Notes under the pieces: model-generated
What the model saw: only the letters and a program-made list of their open reading frames with translations
Told to the model about the DNA's origin: nothing
The model's database searches: none
In this document: positions 12,860 through 23,450 of the stretch, in pieces
Numbering within the stretch: position 1 is the stretch's first letter
Layout: each line of letters starts with the position of its first letter
Translations under genes and position numbers: made by a program
Assembly (NCBI GenBank): GCA_003255065.1
Contig: QAOA01001406.1
Location: 79,142 to 143,141 of the forward strand
DNA length: 64,000 nucleotides
From: Cercis canadensis
Lineage: Eukaryota; Streptophyta; Magnoliopsida; Fabales; Fabaceae
Reading direction: 5' to 3'

Positions 12860-14817
12860 ATGGCGACCACTGTCGTCGGCAATTCGGAGGAGAACCATGA
12901 AAGATTCAAAGCGTTGAAGCAATTCGACGATTCCAAGGCCGGAGTTAAAGGCCTTGTAGACTCCGGCATTGATTCCATCCCTCCCTTCTTCGTTCACCCA
13001 CCGGAATTCTTAGATGAACTGAAACCTGCTGCCCATGTCCCACTGGAATCCCTACCTGAAATCCCCGTCATTGACCTCTCCGGCGTAGACTCCCCTGAGC
13101 GCCGGTCAGTCATTGTGGAGAAAATTTGCCATGCATCCGCCACCATCGGCTTCTTCCAGATCATCAACCACGGTGTCCCACTTGAGGTCCAAGACCGTAC
13201 CACCGCTGCCGTGAAGGCGTTTCATGAGCAGCCGGCGGAGGTGAAAGCGCCACTATATTGTAGGGAGATAAAAGGAGTGACTCTGAGGTCCAACATGGAC
13301 CTTTACAGATCTAAAGCTGCCAGTTGGAGGGACACCCTTATGGTTCGCTGGAGTCCCACACCACTCGATCCCAATGAGATTCCTGAGACCTGTAGACATG
13401 AGTTGGTTGAGTGGCACCATCTCATTGGCGAGCTTGGAGAGCTTTTGCTAGGTTTGATGAGTGAAGGGCTTGGATTTCATACAGACAAGTTCAAGGAGGT
13501 GTCGTTGTTGGGAGAAAGAACGATGGTGGGTCACTACTACCCTAATTGCCCTCAACCGGATCTCACAATCGGGTTTACCTCTCATACGGATCCGGGCGGG
13601 TTAACGGTACTGCTGGTTCAGGACCAAAGTGGAAAGTTGCAGGTTAAGTACGATGAGGGTTGGGTGGACCTCAAACCACTCCCCGGAGCTCTCATCATTA
13701 ACATTGGAGATTTCTTTCAGGTAATCGAACTTGATTTCCTTTTTAAAACCAAAATAACTTGCATGGCAAAAACAGGTCTAGTTATTCCTTATTTACGGCT
13801 ACTAATTCGGTAATATCTATACAACAGATAAAATCTGAAATTATTTGTACCATTTATTTTACTTAACAAATATATGAATCCATTAAAAAAAATGGTATAG
13901 CTCATCGCACTCATGATTTTACATGTGATATGAATACTACTTGTGATATTAAATTATTGACGTGATAAGTAATAAGAAATCTGTAAATTTGAATTGATAT
14001 TTGGAACTTTTTTTCTTCCATTTAAACGTTGTCATATGGCCTAAACATCAATGTGCAAATACAAGCGAGGTGTAATTTTAATCCATAAAGGTTTGTTATT
14101 GTAATTTTTTTTATACTTTGAATACAACTTTGAATTTAAAGTGTTATTATAATTTAAGAAAACATTTATGTGTGTTTTTTGTATTTGAACTTGGAAGGGA
14201 AAAATATACAAGTGAAACTACTTGTGGTTTGTCTTTCAAGAAAAAAATATCACAATTGAATATTTATTCATTTTATACTTCTCCTCTTAAAAGAAAGCCC
14301 GATAATTTCAGTAAAAATGTTACTATTAATATTTTAATGTGTTATAGCTGTATCTGATTGGACCACAAGTAATGTTCAACACTTCAACTAGTTATGTGTC
14401 TAAAATATATTTTTCTAATAAATATTGTTTGCTTTTACACTTCTATATATATAGAAGAAAATGTCATATTCATAAAACGTGGTCTTTCTTAGTCTGTATG
14501 ACTTTTTATCTTTTATTTTTCAGATAATTACCAATGAGGAGTATAAGAGTGTTAACCATCGTGTGTTGGCCAATTCTTCCCCTGAGGCAAGAATCTCTAT
14601 TGCCACTTTCTTCAACCCAGGCAAAGGAGAAGCTATATATGGACCACTACCCGAACTCACATCACCAGAGAAACCACCTCTTTATCGCAATTTCACTTGG
14701 AATGAATATATCAGAAGGTTCTTAACAAATGAGTTGGATAGCAAATCGTTGACGGGGTACTTCAGGAAAGGAAATTCAAAGCAAGAACCTATACCGTTGA
14801 GAATAAATCAAGTATGA
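12860..14817 (+). CDS. 2-oxoglutarate/Fe(II) dioxygenase, ACC-oxidase-homolog family (paralog A)
   Basis: There are two exons, 12860-13720 and 14524-14817, with a GT-AG phase-0 intron, giving 384 residues. The N-terminus has KAGVKGLVDSGIDSIP, a signature of ACC-oxidase-homolog 2-ODDs (the deacetoxyvindoline 4-hydroxylase/E8 group). They hydroxylate specialised metabolites and usually do not make ethylene. DIOX_N spans about residues 66-175 (EIPVIDLSGV; GFFQIINHGVP at 97-107). The catalytic part has YYP at 226-228, iron ligands H242, D244 and H299, and R310-I-S312 for 2OG. All key residues are present. The last 15 residues extend past the point where its paralogs stop: the paralog stop TGA is GGA here (14770-14772), so translation runs into former 3' untranslated sequence. 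The substrate is unknown. Confidence 0.9.
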
Positions 14818-15124
14818 ATCCTAGTGTGTGCGATAATTAAGCTACTTTACATGTAGTAATTGAATAAAGAGCTAGTAATAAACTCAGTTGTAAGTTTGTT
14901 TATCCTAATTCCTATAAGGATAAGTGATCAGAATGTATTGATATATGAATAAATAATCACCTGAGAATAACTGAGGTGGTTCTATTGGATGAAAATGTAG
15001 CTCGTTTAGACTCAAGTCATAGTAGCAACTTTTCATGTACCGATATATATATATATATAGAACAAAATATTCTTCGTTACTTGTGTTTACTGACATATTT
15101 AAACAAAATATTTGTTCAAACTGT
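14818..15124. other. 3' flank shared with the 20758 gene
   Basis: This stretch aligns, with gaps, to the flank after the 20758 gene (22464-22795), including the gtgtgtgc stretch and the motif before gttcaaa at its end. The duplication that made the two genes therefore included at least 300 bases of 3' flank. Candidate poly(A) signals aataaa lie near 14863 and 14877. Confidence 0.6.
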
Positions 15125-15375
15125 AAAATCATTTAAAAGCTTAAGCTTTTAAATTGAATTGATTTTTGATATGATATTAGAACCTCTTTAACTAAACAGT
15201 TAAGAGATCGAATCATTTTGTCTCACTTTCTCAATCCTTATGTATAAGTGAGCCTATCATTTATCTACGTTTCAAGCCCAAATGACTTTTGCGTCTAGGA
15301 GTATGTTACATATAAAAATATTTTTGGGCCTTCACTTAAAAGTTTAAATTTTTAGGTTGAATCGATTATTGATTT
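15125..15375. mobile_element. Miniature LTR-like (TRIM-like) element, copy 2
   Basis: The left repeat contains aaaagcttaagctttt. It is followed by tgatattagaacc, a degenerate form of the tRNA-Met primer site tggtatcagagcc. The internal part ends before tgttacatataaaaatat, and the right repeat contains cacttaaaagtttaaa. The order repeat, primer site, short interior, repeat matches a TRIM. It is more decayed than the copy at 10596. Confidence 0.45.
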
Positions 15376-17570
15376 AAACAGCAAACTAATAGGGAGATAA
15401 GGGAATAACTATTAGATCTCGATTAATAAACTAACGAGTGTGAATATGAAAACGGTGATATGGAAGCATACATTTGCAATCATTTTTTCAGGAGCTCTTC
15501 AAACCTTTATTCTGTCATGGAAAAATAAGAATACATTTTTAACTATATATATACCACAATATATTACTTTTTGTTAGGGAAATCTTTGAACAGTTATATC
15601 AATTGTCATATAAGTTATCATAAAGTTTCATAAGACACACCTCAATGCTTAAGTATTTGCCAATTGGATCCTCTATTAGAATCGAGCCAGTTGAAATTAT
15701 GAGAGGAGATAAGTTATTCTTATCTTTATAGTCTCAAAGAATCTAGAAAAATATTATTGCAAAATAAAACTAACAATGAAATTACATAAAAGATATTCAA
15801 ATTTAATAAGATTGAGCGATTGCCTATATTCATTAAGAAAAATGTTAATCTCACGTTTGTTATACTCGCAAATACTCACTACTGTAATACCAGATTTAGA
15901 AAAAGAAAAAAGTATCGTCTTAATTAAAGGTGCAAGTTACATAGTAAAAGAAAATGTCAGAATAAGAATTGTATGCTTAACATTGCTCATTTATGAATGA
16001 GAGGAGGCAAATTGGGTACACTATTAAAAGGAGATTACCGGATGATTTCTATGAAACTCAAAACCACAACTATAATCATACGGGGCCAACACAATCAATT
16101 ACAAAATAACCTCACTTCTCTAGCATTATATTTCTCTCATACATCAAACCCTTATCTCAGAGACTTATTATCCAGGAAACTCTTTCTTTTATGTTGGATA
16201 TTGACTTCAATTTTAATTTAAGAAATGAATTGTAATTTAAAAAAAATGTGTACTAACGGGAAAAGAATAGGGAAAATTATTTCTAAGTTCTAGAACATGT
16301 GAATCCCTAAACATGGAGCGTTTGGCCAGCCAAAGTTCTTGTGGCTGAAAGAAAGAGATTGACTATGGGGCAGTTTAAGGGAAAGAAAATTGCAAAATTC
16401 TTACATATTGTATCAATTTCTAATTAAAGAATCTTACCTAATTAAAACATTGAATATTGTAGCCTGCGATCTGCTCTAACTAATAGATGGTTGAATGAGT
16501 GTTATTGCACTTGGATGCCACATCGTAGGCTACGATATGCTTTAACCAATAGATTGTTGTAAGCCATGATGCAATCTTTTGAGATTGACTATGGTGGAGT
16601 TTAACATATACTGGAGCTACGACTTGTCTCATCTTTTCATATATAAAAAGTATTTTGATCAGCAATTTTTCTTTTTTGAAGGTTAGGATATTTTTGGGTT
16701 GACTTTTGCATATTAGGATTAAGTTTCTTTGTGAACGATTTTAAGAGGCACACCCCCTTTTATCGGCTTGGTGTACTGAGAAAAAAAGTGCGCTGATAAT
16801 AACAGCATTTAATAATGACACATAAACAAAAACCAGAAGCACTACAAATCAGTAAATTTGTGAATTCAGATGGCAAGCAATGGTTGAGTTATAATATGTG
16901 ATCATTTAACTAGGCTAACAGTGTTAAGAATGTGTGAGTTTAAGAGTAGTGACTACTCAAGTTGTTACTTGTTAATGCCTTGCAGAAAGAAAAAAATTGT
17001 TGGTCAGCTGGTTTGCTTGACCAGGCTCTTATGGACCTCACCAATTTAGGGCAAGTGGCCTTTTTCTTTTCTTAGCTCTTTCAGTAAGAAATTGACTGTT
17101 TCTATAACAAGATTATACATTTCTAAAGAGGCCTGCCATGAGTTGAATGGAAACCCTTCAGCTCAATATGGATTCTCAAATTTTGGAGCCACAGCAATCC
17201 ACACTAATGTTACAAGTAACGCACAATTGGTTCAGGCAATTTTCTATGAGTTTGAAATCTTAGATCACATAAAAAAATAATTTTTTTGAGATATCCCTTT
17301 ATATCCCCAACTAAAAAATTTAATTTCCGTTTTTTACAAGGGCAAAAAGAAACCTTCACTTATGGTACATGACAAAATTGAGTTCAACATGAAAATATAT
17401 GAGTAAATCTATACATGTAATACAGTTCCTAAAACGTTATACACAGAATATATGCATATATAATAACTAAAGGGATTGGTCTATTGGTGGAGGTGAGCTT
17501 CTTAGGGCTAGGTCGTAGGATTTTTCATGTGGATTCCTTACTGTTGGAATGTTATAAAAATTTCCCACAA
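15376..17570. other. Intergenic; small imperfect tandem duplication
   Basis: No gene is recognised. Near 16460 and 16525 a roughly 65-base unit (gcctgcgatctgctctaac / ggctacgatatgctttaac) is duplicated imperfectly. The remainder is AT-rich without recognisable structure. Confidence 0.4.
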
Positions 17571-17574
17571 AAAA

Positions 17575-17692
17575 ATTTAAACAGTAAAGATCGTTGAAAT
17601 TTTTTTGAAGTGTATTCCGTTGAAATTTTTAATGGAATTTTCAACGGAATTTCTTACCATTAAAAAATACAAATTTTCTTATAGTGAATGGT
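17575..17692 (-). mobile_element. Possible CACTA-type transposon end
   Basis: On the minus strand the segment starts cactataagaaaattt, close to the CACTACAAGAAAA terminus common in plant CACTA (CMC) transposons. It is followed by repeated subterminal ttccgttgaaa / tttcaacgg motifs that can form hairpins. The opposite end was not found, so this is at best a terminal fragment. Confidence 0.4.
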
Positions 17693-18599
17693 CTATGCTT
17701 TTGACCGGATTAAGGCAATAAATTAGTTGAGGTGTGTATACAAACTGGCCTAAACATTAGAAATCATAATACCAAAAATACATTTATGTATATACTTATG
17801 ATCATTCATCTAAAAATAATGAATTATCTTGAAAATCAGAAATGATAAATTCCTCAACCAGAAGCTTAGGGATTCTTCGTAATTCCTTGTTAGTGGTAAT
17901 TCATGGTGCTTCAACCCTCCCCCTCATTGGTGGCAAGTGTTTTTAGGTGTTCCCTCTTGCTTTCCTTAAGTTGTGAGTAGCCAAAGTTCATCGTTTATAT
18001 GATTATTCTTGTCAATTTCATGATTCAATAAAAATTTCTATCTTTGGCCAAAATAAAAATTATCCTTTATTACATCCGATGTCAAAGTCTTTATACTTAT
18101 CATAAAGAGATTTAATATGTAAATCAGCTAAAATTTCTATCAGCATGAGCACCACCAGATAATTGTAACTAGAAAAGTCTGGATGCCATGCTTGTCTTGT
18201 CTTGACACACTTGAGCTTTTATATCATCCTTTACTACCGAGAAACAAAAGAGAAAGAAAATTATTTGAAACGGATAAGAAAACAGAGTCAGCATTCAACA
18301 AAATAGTTGTCTTTACAATCAAATTAAGTACGTATAATGGAATATTACAATGTACAATAATAATAAAAAATTAATACTTATAAAAAGTTTGAAAATAGCA
18401 TCAATATTGACTTTGAAAATGAAGACTGAGCCTTTATTTACTTATATTTGAATTTAAGCTTAGCTGTTCAATGGAATTATGGAAGGAAGTACAGCAGCTT
18501 CATCAGGCACATAATTAAAATCCTCCTCAATATGACTAATTCTTTTGGGTTAGCACTGCAGATTCTTTATGAAATAATTATGTTATGATTTGTTATGTA

Positions 18600-18830
18600 A
18601 TATTCAAGACACAATTTCTTTTGACTAATTCTATTTGTTACATGTTGATTCATATATTATTATATTACAACTTTTTTTAATAAATAAATAAATAAAAATA
18701 CCAACTTGGATTACATTGAGCATTATCAAACCGAAACAAGTTTGATATGCTTTGTACTAAATATTTTGTATATAAATCAAAGTACGACTTTAAGAGAAAT
18801 AGATGAGTTGACTTTGTCTTGATTCAATGC
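18600..18830 (+). repeat. Copy 3 of a duplicated upstream segment
   Basis: This segment shares ttcttttgactaattct, the internal tttgatatgctttgtac and the gttgactttgtcttgat end with 10890-11110, in the same orientation. Here it lies upstream of the 20758 gene, as the earlier copies lie upstream of the 12860 gene. Confidence 0.55.
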
Positions 18831-18960
18831 AGCAGGCGGACGATCAGAATTATCCTCATTATTGTGTGGCTCTACTTAATTTTTTCAGCAATCTTGTCAA
18901 TAATTTCTTTTCTTTTTGTTTTTTTTTCTTTTTATATCACTTGTTAGTTTTTTTGTATTA

Positions 18961-19312
18961 TACATATATAAAATCTAAAATATATAGGAGATATTTGTGT
19001 ATTTTTTATGGTTTCAAAAATAACAAATAATATCCTCTAATTTCATTGATGTGTAATGCATTTGAATTTTTTTTAAGAAAATAAAAAATAATATCCTCTA
19101 ATTTCATCAAATCTACGTTGAGTGCGTTGACTTTTGAAGTACAGAGAATCAGGGCAATTTATTTATTTATCTTAAAATAGTTATTATAGATCTCAACAAA
19201 GAGTTGATGACATTATAGGATTATTTTTATTGATAGATATTATTTGTTATTTTTAAAACCATAAAATTATGCAAATATCTTCTATATATTTTAGATTTTA
19301 TATATTTATCAA
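18961..19312. mobile_element. Foldback/MITE-like inverted repeat
   Basis: Bases about 18961-19037 (tataaaatctaaaatatata...ggtttcaaaaataacaaata) reappear as an inverted copy at about 19232-19312, with roughly 200 bases between. The arms differ at only a few sites over about 75 bases. This is the structure of a foldback or stem-loop MITE. The superfamily is not clear and no target duplication was resolved. Confidence 0.55.
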
Positions 19313-20670
19313 GTTCAAATTTATATTAGCTTTTTAACTTTTTATCGTTGAAGGAAATGTGATTTTTCTTTTGTTCCTGCTATAGTCCAATTTGGGGATG
19401 GGAGAATGGGATTCCAACGGAGTCCCTCTCCCAATTTGGGAGCCAAAGGAATGTAATATTGTTATAAGGGAAATACTATTCTTCAGAAAAAAAAATTGCA
19501 TGATTTACCTTAAACTTTTTTTAAACCTTTTACGTTTGGTCAAATTTATGCCTTGTTAATGGCTAATGGTTTTAACTCATACTAAGTCACCATAATTCAC
19601 GAGAACTTATTAATGAGCCTAAAAATAAGGTTGCACTGGTCTAAACTGGTAGTATTACCCTTACTCTTGGGGGTGTTTATTGCATAGCAATTTTCTAATT
19701 TTACATGCCATTTAACAGTATTTTATACTAAATTAAGTTGAAATAAAGTTTTCATTTATGAGTATTTATTAGTTCTTTGTTTTCACGTTTCTTTTGTTTT
19801 AGAAAAAAAGTATTGCTAAGTTATTAGATATAACTTAATAGTGACAGATTTAAGTAATTTTAAAAAGAGAAAGTCATAAAATCAAACCAATCACGTAACA
19901 AATTGAAGTATTTTCAACCCCGTAGCAAGAGATTCCAATATGTAGAAAACGGTACCTAGTTTTAATACATTCCATGATTTCAAGGAAAAGTACAGCACAC
20001 TATAATTTATTTATCTATTTTTGTCAACCAATTGAGTAGAAATTTGACAAGTCATTTGCAAGATTTCAAATAGATTACATAATCATGGAAAAATTAAGTC
20101 ATTATTGGTATCATCATGATTCATGAGTATGAGTTACATCCATCAAGACTATTGATAAATTACTAAGGTGAAAATTATATAAATAAATTTAAATAATACT
20201 AGTAATATATCAATTATCAAAATATGTCTGTGCATTTAGATACATTATTCATTTTCACTCTCTCTCATTTCATTTTTTTTACTTTATTAATTAACTTACA
20301 TAGTTACACTGGGTGTAAAAATGTGAATTTCACCAATTTAACCGTTGAATTATGTTATAATGTTATTATATTACAGTATTGATCATACATGTCAAATTTT
20401 TCAGACATTAAAAATTCTTAAGTACTAAAAATAATTCAATAGAGTACTAATCAATTATCAAATTTTATACATAATCTATCTATCTGTCTATCTATCTATA
20501 TATGTATATATTCTAGAAGAATGTTTACATATATTCCTATCCATATGGACTAATAGAAAAACAAAAAGGAAATTACGCCGTAGTATCATTCTCTCTTTTT
20601 GTTTATTTATTGGTGGTTGTCCACTTGTCCAAGTTCCTTCTCTAATTTAAAAATACCATAGGCATATAAG
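19313..20670. other. Intergenic upstream of the 20758 gene
   Basis: No gene is seen. The sequence is AT-rich, with a GC-richer partly palindromic patch near 19380-19455 (gggatgggagaatggga ... gagtccctctcccaattt) and a TCTA microsatellite near 20477-20505. Confidence 0.45.
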
Positions 20671-20676
20671 CTCATC

Positions 20677-20684
20677 TATATAAA
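20677..20684 (+). promoter_or_regulatory. Probable TATA box of the 20758 dioxygenase gene
   Basis: tatataaa lies about 75 bases before the start codon, almost the same spacing as in the 12860 gene. Confidence 0.65.
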
Positions 20685-20757
20685 CAGCAAGCAGCACCAA
20701 ACCAACACACAAGCTCACAAGCTCACAAGTCACAACATTCAACTCTCTTCCATTGCC

Positions 20758-22463
20758 ATGGCCTCTACAATCACCACCGTCTCCGGCGACTCAGCTGAGC
20801 AATATGACAGATACAAAGAGTTGAAGCGATTCGATGAATCAAAGGCCGGAGTTAAAGGCCTTGTCGACTCCGGCATTGACTCCATCCCCTCTTTCTTCGT
20901 TCACCCACCTGAAGTTCTATCCCCACTCAAGTCCACACCCGAATCCTTACCCGAAATACCCGTCATTGACCTTGCCGGTGTCGACTCCCCCGGCAGCCGG
21001 TCAGCCATTGTGCACAAAATTCGAAGTGCTTCCGCCACCTTTGGCTTCTTCCAAATTATCAACCACGGCGTGCCCCTCGAAGTCTGTGAGCGTACCATCG
21101 CCGCCGTGAAGGCATTTCACGAGCAGCCTGCGGAGGTGAAAGCTTCACTGTACCGAAGGGAGATAGAAGGAGTCTCCCTCAGGTCCAACATGGACTTGTA
21201 CATTGCGAAAGCTGCCAGTTGGAGGGACACACTACTCCTCCAACTGGGTCCCACCCCACTCGATCCCAATGAGATTCCAGAGATATGTAGACACGAGTTG
21301 ATTGAGTGGAATCGTTTGATTAGTGGGATTGGAGAGCTGTTATTGGGTTTGTTGTGTGAAGGGCTGGGATTGAGTACACACAAGTTCAAGGAATTGTCCA
21401 TGATGGGAGGAAGAACTATGGCGGGTCACTACTACCCGTATTGTCCTCAAGCGGATCTCACAATCGGGTTTACGTCTCATGCGGATCCAGGTGGGTTGAC
21501 CGTGCTGCTACTAAAGGATGAAACCAAGGGGTTGCAGGTTAAGTACAAAGATGGTTGGGTGGACCTCAAACCTGTCCCTGGAGGTTTGATCATTAACATC
21601 GGAGATTTTCTTCAGGTAATGAAACTTGTTTCCTTTCCATAACAAAGAAAAAAAAATTGCTTACCAAAAAAGAGGCTTCATTGTTGATAAATATCTGGTA
21701 ATAATAGTTAATAAGAAACCTAGAGATAAGTCTTAGTAGAAAAATGTAATAAGTTTATTTAAGCTAACCAAATGATGAATTAAGAGGCCGTCAATTAAAG
21801 ATTTATTTTAGTAGAAGATTGCAATAGGTTTATTCAAGCTAATCAAAATTTGAATCAAGAGGTCATTAACTAAGGAAATTTTCCCTTCAATGCCTCAAGT
21901 CAGTGTTAGTCAACTCTTAATTTTTTAATCATATGGTGTAATCCTTTCTTTTTTATTTTAATTTTAATTATATCATATTATCCAACCATAAAAATATATC
22001 TCCCTTAACCCGCTCCCTCCCTCACCCTCAAAAAAAAAAACAAAAAAAAGAAGCAATAATATTCATTTTTTTTGAAATATTAGTATGGTAGAGTTGTATC
22101 TAATTAGGCTATAAGTAAGAGTGTTGAATACTTGAATCTGATTTTTTATATATTATCTTTTATCTATGTAAGCTCCTTTCTTAATCTTCTTAACTCTTAT
22201 ATTTTATTTATCAGATCATTACAAATGAAGAGTATAAGAGTGTTGACCACAGAGTGTTGGCCAATCCTTATCGTGAGGCAAGAATCTCAATTGCGGCTTT
22301 CTTCAACCCAGGCGAAGGAGAGAAGATATATGGACCATTACCAGAGCTAACATCAGCAGAGAAACCACCTCTTTATCGCAATTTCACTTGGAATGAATAT
22401 ATGGGAAGGTTCTTCGCAAGAGAGTTGGATAGCAAATCATTGACAGGTTACTTCAAGCACTAA
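20758..22463 (+). CDS. 2-oxoglutarate/Fe(II) dioxygenase, ACC-oxidase-homolog family (paralog B)
   Basis: There are two exons, 20758-21615 and 22215-22463, with a GT-AG phase-0 intron at the same place as its paralogs, giving 368 residues. It is closely similar to paralog A throughout (KAGVKGLVDSGIDSIP, GFFQIINHGVPLEV, RSNMDLY, SWRDTL). Iron ligands are H241, D243 and H298, with R309-I-S311 for 2OG. The residue between the first His and Asp is Ala (HAD), an accepted variant. The intron holds a roughly 80-base imperfect tandem duplication near 21730-21890 (tttattcaagctaa units). The gene appears intact, and its substrate is unknown. A deletion derivative of this gene lies at 48725-49052. Confidence 0.92.
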
Positions 22464-23013
22464 AATGCAGAGAAACCGCAACCATTGAGAATAAAGCTTG
22501 TCTGAGTCCCAGTGTGTGCAATAAGATAATCTATATTCATGTACTCGTTTAATCAATAGCTCATAATGAACTTATTTTAAGGTTGTTTATGTTATTCATT
22601 AAAAAACAATGCTTTATTAAATTAAAATAGTAATCAAAGGTGAGAATCTGGGCGAAGAGTCTTAGACTCCAATAGTTGGGAATTCTTGATGTATCAAAAG
22701 AAAATATAAATGGAGTTTAATAAAATAAAATATCCTTGTTTATTTGTGTTCATTGACAAATTCAAACAAACTATATGTTCAAATAATCTGCAGGAGTCTA
22801 TGTATCTCTCTAATCCGAACGCATTATTTCTGTAAAAAGTGGTATATGATGAAGAATTGTTTATTGATATTTAAAACTCATGAGATTTAGGTTGACGTCT
22901 CTATATTGTCATGTAAAAAAAAAAAAAAAAAATCATGAGTCCCTAAGGGAGCCCTAATGATTAAGTGTTTGGTATTCCGTCGTGGAGTTTTTATATTCAA
23001 ATATTATTGAGAG
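22464..23013. other. 3' flank of paralog B and pre-insertion DNA
   Basis: The first 330 bases are homologous to the flank of paralog A. The rest is AT-rich with an A run near 22916-22931 and shows no gene. It ends at the target site of the Copia element. Confidence 0.5.
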
Positions 23014-23018
23014 CGGGT

Positions 23019-23450
23019 TGTTAAACATATAGCAGAGGTGTATGATGGAGGTTGATCAGCATACGTGCAGGTCACGTCAGTAGTATGACAGTTAGGCATT
23101 ATGACAGCAAAGCACAATCAAGAGTCAAAGTTTGTTAGGTTGTTAGGATTAGTTTTCTGATTAGTTATTCGTAGCTTCTAGAGTAGGGTGAGCTGTACAT
23201 AGTGCTCAACTCTATCTATATAATGTATTGAACTATGATTAAAAGATTAAGAAATCATTTGCTCAGAATCTAGAATTTAGATCTGAAGCTCTTGCACATT
23301 CCTCTCATCATTCACTTTAAGTTCTTTGAGTTTTTGGATAATCTCATTTTGCATAATCACTGCTGCATAGCCTGCATGATGATTCCTTCATGAGTGATTC
23401 TTTGGTTTGATTAGCAAGTAGGAATTCTTTCTACTCTCCAACTTCTTTCA
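23019..23450 (+). repeat. 5' LTR of the 23-28 kb Copia
   Basis: The LTR begins TG and ends CA. It contains tatataatg (about 23217) as a likely promoter TATA, and the primer site follows immediately. Confidence 0.93.

Noticed and set aside
16741-17280. Possible small gene at 17092-17280
   Set aside because: The 62-codon frame has no recognised domain, no nearby TATA box or splice support, and lies in AT-rich intergenic DNA.
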